The notes beneath the pieces are model-generated. The model had not been told where the DNA came from. It ran no database searches and saw only the letters and a program-made list of their open reading frames with translations. From Lepidonotus clava (taxonomy: Eukaryota; Annelida; Polychaeta; Phyllodocida; Polynoidae): DNA of 64,000 bases. The stretch spans positions 24,943,541-25,007,540 of the forward strand of contig OW387138.1 of the NCBI GenBank assembly GCA_936440205.1. Direction: 5' to 3'. Of the stretch, positions 1 to 11,283 are shown piece after piece (position 1 is the first letter of the stretch; each line of letters begins with the position of its first letter). Position numbers and translations under genes: made by a program.

Positions 1-181
1 TCGTGTAGGCCTCATCATATAAAGATCTTGGGGGCCGACCAAAATGTTTTCTAACATTACTTAGGTTTGGAGTAGTAATTACTGTAGGGTTTAATCATTA
101 TTTTCTATTTCTATGTATTGAAAAGTATTTTTATGTTACTTTTCCCTAATTAATGTTCTTTTTTTTCCATTTTTTTCTTAC

Positions 182-884
182 CTTGGGGAAAGACACATGT
201 CTTTTGTAGCGGGAAACGAGAAATTTCACAAAGGCAGTGACAGCCCTCCCAACACTAGAGCGTGATACACCACCCTGAGTGTCCCGAATGACAGTGTAGT
301 ACGATCCTGTTGCGAGGAACCGAAGAGCATAGCACACCTACAAAATGAAATTGGTTTGGATTAATATAAAAGAGTTGTTTTCATTATTATTTTAGGGTGG
401 CTTTATTGGTTAATATCATATATAGGATCATATTTTACTTAAATAAAATGTGTGGGGTATTTTTCATGGTTTGGTGAACTAGTACTTTAAGACATAAAGT
501 TTGTCTGTTTTTTATTAGGGGGAGGGGCCAACTATATTAATGTAATAATTTTTTGGGGGTATAAGATTGTTTGTACCTTGTGAAACAGGGGTATGGGTGA
601 ACCTCTTGTCTCATGTTTGCCTTTCCCGGGCCGAAAGGCACTTTCCTCAAACTCGTCGGTCAGCTCCTCCACGCAAGAGGGAGGTAATCTGTAGCGTGCC
701 TCAAAATCTTTGATTCGTGGGTAGGAAACCCTAGGATCAATCCTTGCCTTGACGGTCCTAGTAGACTTACACCTCTTAAGTCCCCATTGTCTCCTGTAGC
801 TTTTGGAACGTAGATAAGTTTGAAGAGCAAAGTGTTGAAATGGTAGACAGCGGGCCGAAGGTTTGTCTTTTGTAGCGGGACGAA
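182..884 (-). CDS. HARBI1-like PIF/Harbinger transposase, partial (2 exons, runs off left edge)
   Basis: Two minus-strand exons join in phase 0. The first ends at 577 (donor GTACAA) and the second is 337 to 182 (acceptor TTTGTAG, donor GTAAGA), with a 239-bp intron between. Exon 1 contains RIKDFEARYRLPPSCVEEL, the helical N-terminal region that precedes the nuclease domain in HARBI1-like proteins. Exon 2 contains ALRFLATGSYYTVIRD, then GVSRSSVGRAV, then VSFPK, a signature order typical of this family. PIF/Harbinger transposases cut and paste DNA with a DDE nuclease. The DDE part would lie left of position 1, so activity cannot be judged. Exon 1 is open up to an acceptor-like TTTCCTACAG at about 885; no ATG is seen, so earlier exons may exist. 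No partner MYB-like gene is visible. Family assignment is firm; exon 1 start is inferred. Confidence 0.82.
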
Positions 885-1044
885 CTGTAGGAAAAAAGGA
901 CATAAATTTATTAGTATTTCTACTAGTTTCCTCTATTATCGCCCATGTAAAGATTAAAAGTATAATTTCTATTTTTATGTAGCATCTAAATGAGATTATT
1001 ATACATAAGGGCCGGTACTGACGCTTGTTGAAGTATTTTACAAC

Positions 1045-1400
1045 CTCACGAACCTATACGATATTGATAAATCAGAAAAAATCTTAAAAATTAAGTTTTA
1101 AGAACGTCTGAAAACTCACCCATCTTGGCGGTCAACCATGAAGACTAGAATCGTAAACAGGAATGCTTAACATTGACGATAAATAGGTTTTACGAACCAT
1201 TTTATGTATCACGAATCCAAATTTTGGGTTCGTGAAATATAGCGTTTACGAACCTCCGCGAAGTTCGTAAACGCGTCGCGTAGATTCGTATATTTTTTCT
1301 GGACGGCGATTCTCAGGTTCTGAGATTCGTATATTTTTTTTGGACAAACTTTGGGTTCGTGACGACTGGGGCGCTCATATTTAGATTCGTGAAAGTTTTT
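1045..1400. repeat. Cluster of ACGAACC/GGTTCGT motifs with a hairpin
   Basis: About ten ACGAACC/ACGAATC-type heptamers occur in both orientations within 350 bp. They include a perfect 12-bp inverted repeat, GCGTTTACGAAC, at 1242-1253 and 1263-1274, and two copies of GATTCGTATATTTTTT near 1285 and 1325. The cluster lies just upstream of the HARBI1-like exons, so it could be the subterminal region of that transposon. This is inference: no terminal repeat pair is visible because the other end is outside the window. Confidence 0.45.
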
Positions 1401-1490
1401 TGGTCGCCATACCAGGAAGTACTCTATGAAAAAGAAGTCCTCTAGCGCAGATAGCAAAATTATGAAAACAATGGCAACGAATAATATCAC

Positions 1491-1932
1491 TGATTACTTC
1501 ATAATCATGTTAAATGTAATTTTGATGTGAGAAACCCTTTGTGGTATTGAAAAGTAGCCTTTCCATCAAATCATCTCTTCTATCAGAGATTAAAGAAAAT
1601 GATAAGAATAGACATCCAGACAGCTGTCCTCAATAGGAATATGCTAAACTTGCTCTGTCAATGCTTTCACATTTGTCATGCATCCCCAGTGTACCATCAA
1701 CAGATAAAACGAACACTGGAAACACTCTCTAAAGGCCAGCAACAGACGTGATCACAAATCTGATAGTATAAAGAAAAGGCTCCAGGAAATAAAGATTCAA
1801 GTAAGGAGATAATGTGAAAGATTTATCAGTAAAACATAATGTAAACTAGAAAATAAAGACGACTTTTTCCTAACACAGTGTGTCGTTAATATCCGTCTGT
1901 CCCATATGAGTGTGTCCCATATATTCTTAAGC

Positions 1933-1974
<42 letters not shown>

Positions 1975-2200
1975 CTGTATACAGTTCGATTATAACTTTG
2001 GAAAAGGTGTCTTATATTTATGACTAAATTTAAGTCATTATGATTAGTCATTCAAACCAGGGGAAGAAAAACCAAAGATGCAAAAAGGTGTATACAAATC
2101 TCTATCAAATTTATATCAAATAAATCTGGTCTATGGCCAGACATCAATCTCTCGTGGTATATTGATAATAACGTTAAACAATTGCAATGTCCACCAACAA
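1491..2200. other. AT-rich non-coding DNA with an (AT)n run
   Basis: No gene seen. A perfect (AT)n dinucleotide run of about 36 bp lies at 1936-1971. Confidence 0.7.
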
Positions 2201-2205
2201 AATAC

Positions 2206-3160
2206 ATGCTATTGTGACGTTCTCTGGTAAGTCGGGGTTGCCGATTCTTACAACAGAGGAACGTGGGGGTTGTTCGGGTCTCAGGGCGGACGGGGAATCC
2301 GGGCCAAGAACCGAGATGTGTTTCTAGAGTCGTGCCTCGCGCACGAGGGGGGGGGGGGCTGAGCGAATCGGTCGGGAATCGGCGCTCGATGTCAAACGGA
2401 GGACTGCGGGGAAGGGAAATTATGGTAGGGGTACGGGTCGGCCGGGGTTCGTCTCGCTCTATCTCCCAGACCAGCATTCACCCCCACCGGGCGGTCCACC
2501 CCACGGTTCCGGTCCGCGGGGGCGACGGGCCGACAGTCGCCTATTGTTTGGTAGCGTGGGGCCGAGCCTGCCGCGCCCTCGTCCCCGCGGACTTCGTTCC
2601 TTCGTCCCGCCTGTCATGCCTTCGTGCCATGCTACGCCTCGGTCTCCGGGACTGTTTCGGGCCTTCGTGCCTTACTTCGGTCCTTCGTTCCTCGTTCTTC
2701 GGGCCGTCGGGCCCCTACCCTAAGTTCCTACTATTTATCTCGAACTTCGACTGCTTTATCCTAACTTCTGGTTAATTACTCGAATCGGCTCATCTTTAGC
2801 GGTTGTTTCAGGAAAGAAGACACGTCTGGACACAAGGAGAACTGTTAAAGAACTCTGTTTATTCGGGCCTCACCGCCCCTTTATATACCCAAGAGGTCAG
2901 CTCTGATTGGCTGCTTTCAGTCACGTGATCTACAACTGACGTCACTTCCGGTTTACATTTCACTTCCGGTTTATATCTTTCCGGGTTTCGTTCCTTTACA
3001 TTTTCGTTCCTTTACACTTTCGTTCCTTACGTATTCGTGCCTCTTTTTTCGGGCTTTTTACACTTTCGTTCCTTTTTACATATTTCGTTCTTTTATACTT
3101 TCGTTCCTTTTCGAACATATATACCTTTTATAATATTACCTCATTTTCTCTTATTTTGAT
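2206..3160 (-). mobile_element. GC-rich segment with LTR-like promoter and poly(A) signals (possible fossil LTR)
   Basis: Read on the minus strand, a CCAAT box (2910-2906), a TATATAA box (2887-2881) and an AATAAA signal (2863-2858) follow each other within about 50 bp. This packing is typical of the U3/R boundary of a long terminal repeat. The surrounding sequence is GC-rich and full of CCTTCGTGCC/CGTTCCTTT-type degenerate repeats (about 2580-2720 and 2985-3110). No retroviral-type coding sequence is recognisable in the window, and I could not fix TG..CA ends or a target duplication. It may be a solo or decayed LTR, or an unrelated strong promoter. Boundaries are approximate. Confidence 0.35.
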
Positions 3161-3580
3161 CTCTACATATTTGGATGAATAGCCGTTCATCACACTATTT
3201 TACATGAGACTAACATTTGGGGAGTCATCTGAGCTAATATAATCAGAGATATATACTGCACCGAGCAAATACTTATCTTAGTAATAGCTCATAGGCCAAC
3301 AATATTTTGACAAACAACGTGTCTACTCTGTTCCCTTTTAATACGGTTTGTGTTAATACTCTATTATTAAGTTATTACCTTCTATAGGCCTATTTCTACT
3401 TCCATGTACATACGCATTGATGTAGGCCTAATTACTTTGGTTTTATGAATAGATCAATGCACGAGTAAGTAAAAAGTAATAGAACATATTAGTAAGTTCT
3501 ACAGGTCGAAATGTATTATGTATACTTCTCTGGTTATGTGAAATAGTACAGAAAAAAGGCGGACGGAGGAAAAAAGATGA
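3161..3580. other. AT-rich non-coding DNA, nothing recognised
   Basis: No coding signature, tandem repeat or long inverted repeat seen. Confidence 0.6.
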
Positions 3581-3584
3581 TAAG

Positions 3585-4060
3585 GCGACACCAGACGCCG
3601 ATGGCCCTCTAGCGGGACGCCGTGATGGATGTCGATTTCAGCGACGCGCCGGAAGTGAGGTAGCGGAAGGTCGCACTTAATGACCCTTGAGCGCTGACCC
3701 GCCGGCTGAACTAGAAACTACGAGGGGCGTTTACATTGATTCAGGCACGTGGGCAGGAGAAGAGGAAAATGGTGTCGGGCAGCGGATATGCCCTGACCTT
3801 ATCTGGCCGTCCTAAATCACAGCCCCCAGATACTGTCGTCACTCTAAGTGGGGGCCGACATGCAATTCGCCCCGCCCGATTGGGAAATGGCCGACCACCA
3901 ATGGCCGCCTACCCCCGACCGGCCCCCCACAGCCCCCACTGACCACTTTTGTGTAGGTCGATGCTCTTGTGGCAAGAACCAGCCTCAGGTGGGGAAAGGA
4001 CGTAGGGAGGAGATGGAGGTCAGCAGGGCCGCCTTCATGACAGACCTCGGGTAGAGATTG
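3585..4060. promoter_or_regulatory. GC-rich island, promoter-like
   Basis: A CpG-rich block in AT-rich surroundings, with ATGGCCG elements (3887 and 3901) and GCGACGCGCC-type sequence near 3640. It holds only short overlapping open frames with no family resemblance. A promoter or regulatory role is inferred from composition alone. Confidence 0.3.
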
Positions 4061-5450
4061 ATAGACTATGTCATGCGTTCAGAAAATAAATGATCTCTTT
4101 GGGTTTTTGGGTTTATAGGTCGGCCATGATTCTATCCGAGTACATATCAAGAATCCCTTGAATCGTAAATTATTCTAAAAAATTTCGATAAGGTTTAGAA
4201 ATTAACTGATAGAAATAGTGGACATAGTAACAAAAACAATTATTTGCTCATGTGGTTTTAGGTTAAGTATAACATTTATAACTTTAACTCATTTAATCCC
4301 AATAGTGTGAAGAATGAGCAAAACTGTTGCAAACGTACAACAAAACTGTTGCAAACGTACAATTTAATTCTACAATATTAGTATGGATAAGGTTCTCTAG
4401 CTAGATTTTTAAAGATTATTACGTTAGGGTCCTACACCTATAAAGTTGCTGTCTGAAGTGCTACTTGTAAGACCCTAACAATTGAAATGTAGTCTAAATT
4501 CAAAGTAAACAGTGAGGATCTTAGCTTCCAACAGTGGTGTGATCTCTGTGCTGTCTTATTCTAACAAACATTGAATTTCAAAGCAATGCAATGTAATGGC
4601 AACACAATGTTGTGGGTATAAATACACGCGAATTGCCAGTTCTTTATCCCATTAGTGCTCACACTTTTGAGCCTTGTGCTTCGAGCGACAGCAAGACAAA
4701 ACAATAATGTTGTATGATGCTGCAAAATTATATTTGGACTTTGTATTCTCAACATGAAGATTCAGCCACAGGCAGTCTATAAAAACATTCTCACAACTTA
4801 GCCCGAACAAAGAAAACAGGAAACAGTTGCACTCTGTCAAACGCCTTCTTTGAAAGAACTCTTTGAACCATGTCTCTTACAAATGCCTCGGGAATGATAG
4901 AGTCCATTCCTCCTTTTTTCAATTTATCATTTTCCCCCCCGGTTCACACTTGCTTTAGGACAATGTGCATGTCAGGATGCTTTACCTTGCTTTCAGCACA
5001 ACGAAGTAATTAATAACATATCAGGGATACTTAGAACGTTTTCTGATTTGATTTTACTAGCCAATTTATACTTTGGGCTACTATGCTCAATATGTATACA
5101 CGAGCACGACATGTCAGTTGCTGATTAAAATGGGAATCTGCAGCTTGTCGCGTACACAGAACTTTTCACCTATTTAATTGCTTATACAATACAATTGCAT
5201 TGATGCAACACGTGCATATCGGTGAGAGTAGTTTGATAGAAATGTGGATTTCAAACATAGTGTATAGTATTTTATAAACCACCTATGTGTGCATGTATGG
5301 GTGGGAGTTGAAAAAAATACTCTGATTCTAGTCGCGTACATTATTCAGGTGCCCACGCGTACACTTCGCATGTACACGTAGACGATTCGTCCTAGGATGT
5401 CCTAGGGTACCCAATTTCTCCTTCAAAAAACAACAGTTACTTTGGGGAAT
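4061..5450. other. Non-coding DNA with a 22-bp direct repeat
   Basis: No gene seen. A tandem pair of AAAACTGTTGCAAACGTACA lies at about 4319-4362. Confidence 0.6.
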
Positions 5451-5451
5451 A

Positions 5452-5580
5452 ACATCCAATTGTCAACATGGCTTTTAAAATTAATATGAAAATGGCTGTC
5501 CTAACAAACGCAATCAAATCTCATCCAATCGTCAACATGGCTTTTGAAATGAACATGAAAATGGCTGTCTTAAACAACCC
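5452..5580. repeat. Two-copy tandem duplication, about 70-bp period
   Basis: Copies begin near 5452 and 5522 and share CAACATGGCTTTT followed by ATGAAAATGGCTGTC, with several substitutions. The reading frame through both copies (from 5468) is open but has no recognised family, and is probably incidental. Confidence 0.7.
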
Positions 5581-5598
5581 AAACAATTGTGTACGCTT

Positions 5599-5649
5599 CT
5601 TTGGATTGACCATGATCCACAAAATATGTGGATCATGGTCAACCCAAAG
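5599..5649. repeat. Near-perfect 22-bp stem hairpin
   Basis: The arm TTGACCATGATCCAC (5606-5620) is followed by a 7-nt loop and its exact complement (5628-5642). Pairing continues outward to 5599 and 5649 with one mismatch. A transcript from either strand would fold into a long stem-loop. It adjoins the 5452-5580 duplication. It may be a miRNA-like hairpin or the residue of a fold-back element; neither is shown. Confidence 0.7.
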
Positions 5650-5739
5650 CACCAAAGCATTCAATAATATAAGCACCAGGAACAAGAAACAGAAAACAGC
5701 GTATAAAGAGCAATACATAAGAGGCAAAAGACATCAAGT

Positions 5740-6010
5740 GAACAAATCGTTACACGTCAGAGGGCGACGGGTTGAGAGAGTTGTAATGAGCAGCTCTGAG
5801 CATTTGTCTTCTCCTCCAGTCGTCCTCCAGTACCTGCTCACCGACGCCCCAAAAGGTCAATGTTGGTGCCCCCCCCCCCCCCCCCGAGCGACGCAGCACG
5901 TGAGGCTCCTCCAGGGTCAGGCCCGTTCGGCCTGAGGAGCTCATACCGAGCAGCTCACACACCATTGACCTGTACGGCTCTGAGCTGCTCTTAATAGGTC
6001 ATTAGTAAGT
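5740..6010. other. GC-rich tract with a poly-C run
   Basis: Contains a run of about 16 C (5869-5885) and several GAGCAGCTC/GAGCTGCTC words in both orientations (5788, 5936, 5951, 5982) that could pair. No gene recognised. Confidence 0.45.
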
Positions 6011-7180
6011 CAGAACGCCACCAGCAGGCGCTGAAACTAAGCGCCAATTACGATAATGCATACATTTAAACTAGCTAACCTGTGTGGAGAACATTCATGT
6101 TTCCCTACCGAGGGGAAAGCGTACTCAAGGCGGGAATTCCTCTAAACCAATGTTGTAGAGCATATACTTAGCTTTCAAATAGTATCAAGCATGTCAAAAT
6201 CCAATAATTATCAAGCAAGATATGGACCCTTTAACATAACACTATCAGGATACTGGAAAATGGGGAAAAGCTTAATTTCATTGTATTTATTAAGATCTCA
6301 CATAAATTATCATTGATTATGACAATATAAACTAAACATTCAAAACGCTATTGTATGCATTAATCTTGAACCAGAAATGGTATATCTATTCTGTTTTCAA
6401 TGTGGCTACCTAAAGCTGAAGGTTTCTCACAGTTTAAGCTATCTTATGAAAATCTCATGAGTTTTAGTTTCCATGGCAACCTTCCATTGACATTTCAAAT
6501 ATGAAATGATTCCATTATGATGTAATGTTTTAGGTATGATACATGAATTCTAGACAAAAAGTTGGTTTAAAGCAAAATTATCACTATTTTTCATAAATCT
6601 ACTCATATCTCCTTAGATAATTATTAGGTTTAGGATAGCAAATTACAGAAACCTTGGGGTATTGTTTCCCCTCGGCTGTTCCTCTGGGAAAATACGGTGG
6701 TGGTCCCACCTGCAGAGAAATTTGGCGTTTGTCTCTATTTAATATCGTCACAAGATGAAACATAAATTCAACTAACGAGGGCTGATCATGTAAAGAAGGG
6801 GTCCGTAGGGGTAAATTGGAGTACTATTTGTTAAATCGTTTCCACTCTTGTTTTTCCTTGGAGGTTGAATGAGGGATCCAGTCGTTGGTTGAATCCAAAG
6901 GCCCTTTTAAAAACATCCTTCGGTTCTGGTTTTCTGTTACAAACGAAAAACCGCGGTTTGAAATGTTGCAATCCGATAGTGTAGTCGACAGGCAGAAAAC
7001 AGGTTTTGAATTGCTCTTATAACCAACAAGAGCTTATTTTACCGGCAAGTAAAAGCGCAATTTTTATAGTGCCAACATGAAAATCATTACTAAAAGTCCC
7101 AAAATGAAGCTGTATCGATTTGACCATGAATGGGGATTAGGTATTAGTATCCATAAAGCTGTCGAGGTCCTTTTCAAAAA
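6011..7180. other. AT-rich non-coding DNA, nothing recognised
   Basis: No coding, repeat or RNA signature seen. Confidence 0.6.
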
Positions 7181-7194
7181 TCACTCAATAAGGG

Positions 7195-7560
7195 CTTTTT
7201 TTCGATGTCGCCCGCGGCTCACATGGGGGTCGTGCAGTTCCATAAAGCTCCGCCAGACGTCGGTGCTTAAGACACCAACTTCCGTTTGAAATCTCTGCGG
7301 GCAGTTTTATGATTCAGCAGGCACCAGGGGTCAGTACTTCAATTATGGACCCGTCATAGCCGCCTTGTAACAGCGATGTTGATTGGTCAGTCCGTGCAGG
7401 GCCGGCCAGAGAGGTTAATGCGCATGCGCGCTGACTGAGGCTCGAGGCCCCTTCTTGTTATTCATTTTACCCAGCCGTTTATGCAAGAAAGATCCCAACT
7501 GTCGGTCGACACTCCCCCTACAGGTCAGAAAATGAACTACCGGGTGGGGGAAAATTCAAT
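7195..7560. promoter_or_regulatory. GC island with CCAAT box and NRF1-like palindrome
   Basis: An inverted CCAAT (ATTGG, 7382-7386) lies 33 bp from TGCGCATGCGC (7419-7429), a match to the NRF1 core of animal promoters. No exon could be tied to it. A promoter or enhancer role is inferred from motif content. Confidence 0.4.
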
Positions 7561-8100
7561 TCTCCTTCCTTATGAACCGATTGCGACTCAAGGCGGACTT
7601 GACGGCGTATATATAATCAAAACAGAACGATTTGTCTGAAAGGAAACCAACTATAAGGTCAAAGTATAACTTTCACTAAAGAGATTATGAATACTTGCAG
7701 GTCACTTTTTGGCCTCTTTTTGGAGGTTAAGTTTGCTATGTTTCATTTCCCTTCAAAAGGGGTGGTCATGATGGAGTTTAGCTGTGGCAACCGCACGTAT
7801 AAGAAGTTAAAGAGGATATAAAATCCAGCTGTCTTGCAAATCATTCTAAGCCTCCTGAGGTCTTGATATGAATTTGAAATCTCCGGAAAAGAGAGGGAGG
7901 GGGCATCTTAAGCACTGCTCAGTTTGGTCCAAAAGTTCGCGCCAGCATTTGTCACCATTTAATATGTGCCGGGGGAAAATATCAAGGCAATCTATGTCAC
8001 AAATCGCGCAGAGATATTTTTACTTCATAGTGCAATCCTACTGCTACATCTGGAGTTTTATCGAGAGGTCCCTCACTTTCATATGGGAGTGTTTCGGTTA
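7561..8100. other. Non-coding DNA, nothing recognised
   Basis: Only short open frames without family resemblance. Confidence 0.55.
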
Positions 8101-8510
8101 GTCTGTACATGACAACCTTCATCATCCCAGAGTGATGTGCCGCATATAGCGCCTAATGTTCCGCACTCTTCCTCCAGCCCCCTTACCGGTGCTTCCCCTA
8201 CCTCCCCGCCAATGACTAGTGTCTTCCTGTGACCCCTGACAGTCCCCGGCTCGGCCCCCTGCACACAATGACACTGCCCAGCGGTCGGCAAATGGCCCTT
8301 AAAACCAGCCAGGGCAGAGGGGGCCGATTTATCAGAGTGGTGGGGCCCTCTTTATAATAACCGCCTCCTGTGTTAATGCCCTCTTAGTACTGAGGGCGCC
8401 TTCTAACTAGGGCCGGGTAGATGGGCGGGCCCTAACTACAGGGCGTGGTAGATGGCCGCCATGACCTACAGACAAGTTGGCGTCAATCTCCGGCACTTCG
8501 CCCTATCATG
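8101..8510. promoter_or_regulatory. GC island with GGCCGCCAT element
   Basis: A GC-rich block with GGCCGCCATGACC (8454-8466), a YY1-like core, and repeated AGGGCG(G/T) words. No coding exon recognised. Regulatory role inferred. Confidence 0.35.
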
Positions 8511-9300
8511 ATGCTCCAACCGAATTGCTTGTGTGCCGTGGGATATATAACATGCAATCTTTACAAAGTACCAGGTACGGGTAAGTAAAGTGTTACAAAA
8601 TGGAACCAATTTGGACGTAGAATATAACTACGTTATACGGCGTGTCATTATATCCAACTTCACAGCAAATTAAATGTTAGATGAGAGTATAACAAGTAAT
8701 GGCTGTGGTAATGTTTATTTAATATCTTTGGAAACGTTTGGCTTCATATATGATACTTAAACGTTCATTTCTTCAGTTTCTAAATTACGGTCAAATACCC
8801 AAAGTAGTCTTACTCCTTGAAATCCTGGGAACTGGAGCCTCTCCTGGTGCTGTATAAAATATGTGCCTGACGTCGCAACATGTTCCCTTATGTACGCGAC
8901 AAGAATTATTGCTTTTGTAGCATACGCGAATAGTATAGAAAAATGGGCATTTTACGCGTAAGTAGTACATTGAAAGTGAATTTGACGATTGAGTCCTATA
9001 TATGATTCCATCTGTTTATGTGATGTCATTGCTTTATCATGAGATGGTGTGGTATGGAATCCATCCACTATTACGTGCGTTATAGTCGCTAACATAATAC
9101 AACTGTATGGGCAACGTCAATTGCATCTGGTTCAACACAACATCTGAAATGGAAAATTGACATGTAGATGTATAATATTATAGTTTACAACGGTTTTGAG
9201 AATAGCTTAGCCCACGTCGTTTTTACACGAATTCAAGTGGGAGCGATGATTTCATGTATACATAAGTTATATCACACAAACGACTTGACGAATGTGTAGC
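8511..9300. other. AT-rich non-coding DNA, nothing recognised
   Basis: No coding, repeat or RNA signature seen. Confidence 0.6.
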
Positions 9301-9304
9301 CGCC

Positions 9305-9690
9305 AAGCTTCTTCTATCTGCTGTTCCTGTCCTGTTTCCTGTTCCAGCTACTCCTGTCACCTTTCCTGCACCTGCTGCATGCTCTTGTGATTTCCCTACA
9401 ACTACTGTTCTCCCTTTCTTCTTCCCCTTGTCCCTACTCCTGCCTCTTCAGCTCCTATTCATTCTCCTCTCTCTACCGGTTCTCTTGTTTCTCTCAATTT
9501 TCCGGCCCTTGCAGGTTCCGTCCATTTCCCTACCCCTTCTGCTCATGTACCATTCCTACTACTGCTACTCAATATCCTTTTCCTTTTAATTTACTACTGC
9601 CCCTATGTTTATGTAGCTGCTCTTCATGTAGTCTCTCCATTACTAGTCCCTGCTGCTGCTGCTCCTGGCATTTTTTCTGCTCTTGAAATT
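9305..9690. repeat. Degenerate CT-rich low-complexity tract
   Basis: A pyrimidine-rich strand built from decayed CTCCTGTTCC/CTACTCCTG words. The open frame across it (9387-9686) is a product of the composition. Confidence 0.65.
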
Positions 9691-11100
9691 ATATAGCACA
9701 AGTCAGGATTTCAAGCTTTTACCGTCAAAAAATCCCATTAAAGCAGAGAATTCCCTTTTTCGGATGTCAATCACAATGGAACATTTTGACTTGGAAAGAT
9801 TCAAATATCCTGTCATTTGATTGCTGTAAATCACGGACTAAAACATATTTTCCATACATAAAACCAGGAACAGAAATCTCATGGACGCAATCCAGGTCGC
9901 ACATCGGATTTGTTGTACTGTGTCCTAATTCAGGGGGACGGTACGATCCCAACTGTAAACCAATTACCTGGAGTACATCTTTTTCTTTTTACCGGCCGCG
10001 GTGCACGAAATCAAGCTCGGTAATTCATCCCCTTAACATTTGAAGACATCTCTGTGTTAACTTTTATTTTCTTTCATCTTCATCAACCTTTACGCGCCCA
10101 CCTGGATTAATGACGCACTCTTTTGCAAACATCATAATGATTATACAAAGTTACCTGGTGTCAGAAAGCCATACTTCACCTGATCTGGGTAAAACAAGAC
10201 AAAGGTCTCAGTTACGTCCTTTTAATTTCTTTTAACTTTTTTAATACATAAAACACTCATTTTTGAGTGACGTGTAAAGAATATGTACATCAGTAGTTGG
10301 TGATATACTATGTGTATTTCTATAAGGTTTAAATCGAACCACCTCAATCTTCTTGAATTCTATTTGAGGGAGGCTTAGCATGCAAAAATTTACCTTCTCA
10401 TCTATAATAAGAAGAGAAAACTAAATCGATGTAATGTACATATCCTTCCACGATGATTCCAGGCTGGGTACTTATTCACATTTCATAGCCATACAGCATC
10501 GTTTTTCTCCTCTTAACCCATTTCTGCCTTTTTCTCCAGATTTTCTCTTCTGCTTGAGCCCACTTTGACAAGAATAGCTTCAGGAAATAATCGATATGAC
10601 ATAATAAAACCATCGGTTTCACAAAGACAATCTCCACATAGGGCCTATGTTAGTCACAATACTTACTTTGCATAGCCTCACAACAGAGTAACTTAAGGGT
10701 TGTATAAATATTTGTATTTTATGGTGAAAGTCGTAGCTCCTCGGCATACATTATCGATGAAAAATGAATTGATAGGAATTTGGGTTTAAACCCCACCTGG
10801 TTGTGGTGGTGGCGAATTCACGTTTTCCTTTGGCGTGATATGCAGTTTCAGCGTGAGTTTCATGTATCATTTTCTGAAGTAGGGCCTATACTAATTACTA
10901 AATGGTTACTAACGCACATTATCTGATGCTATTGTCTGATCCTGATAAGTAATCCCTAAAATCATAGTAAGACGTCAGCCCCCCAATATTTAAGTATGCT
11001 ATTATTTACTTACTTATGGAACTTTTCAGTATTTTCTTTCATTTTTAAGGGTTTTACAACGAATTTCCGAAGGAAAGGTGGAACTTTTTAGAAATTTTCT
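9691..11100. other. AT-rich non-coding DNA, nothing recognised
   Basis: No gene seen. It ends at a G13 run followed by a C-rich stretch (11107-11140). Confidence 0.6.
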
Positions 11101-11283
11101 ACATGAAGGGGGGGGGGGGGCGCCACCCCCTCCCCCATCCCCTGGGTACAAGCCTGAGTATGGTACCTCCACTTTAAAATGTTGATTTTGCATATATCTA
11201 GAAAGTATACTGCATGCTTAACATTGGGGTATACCCCCTTATTATTCTGATTATGTGCTTGATTAACTCAAAGAAGGGGCCTG

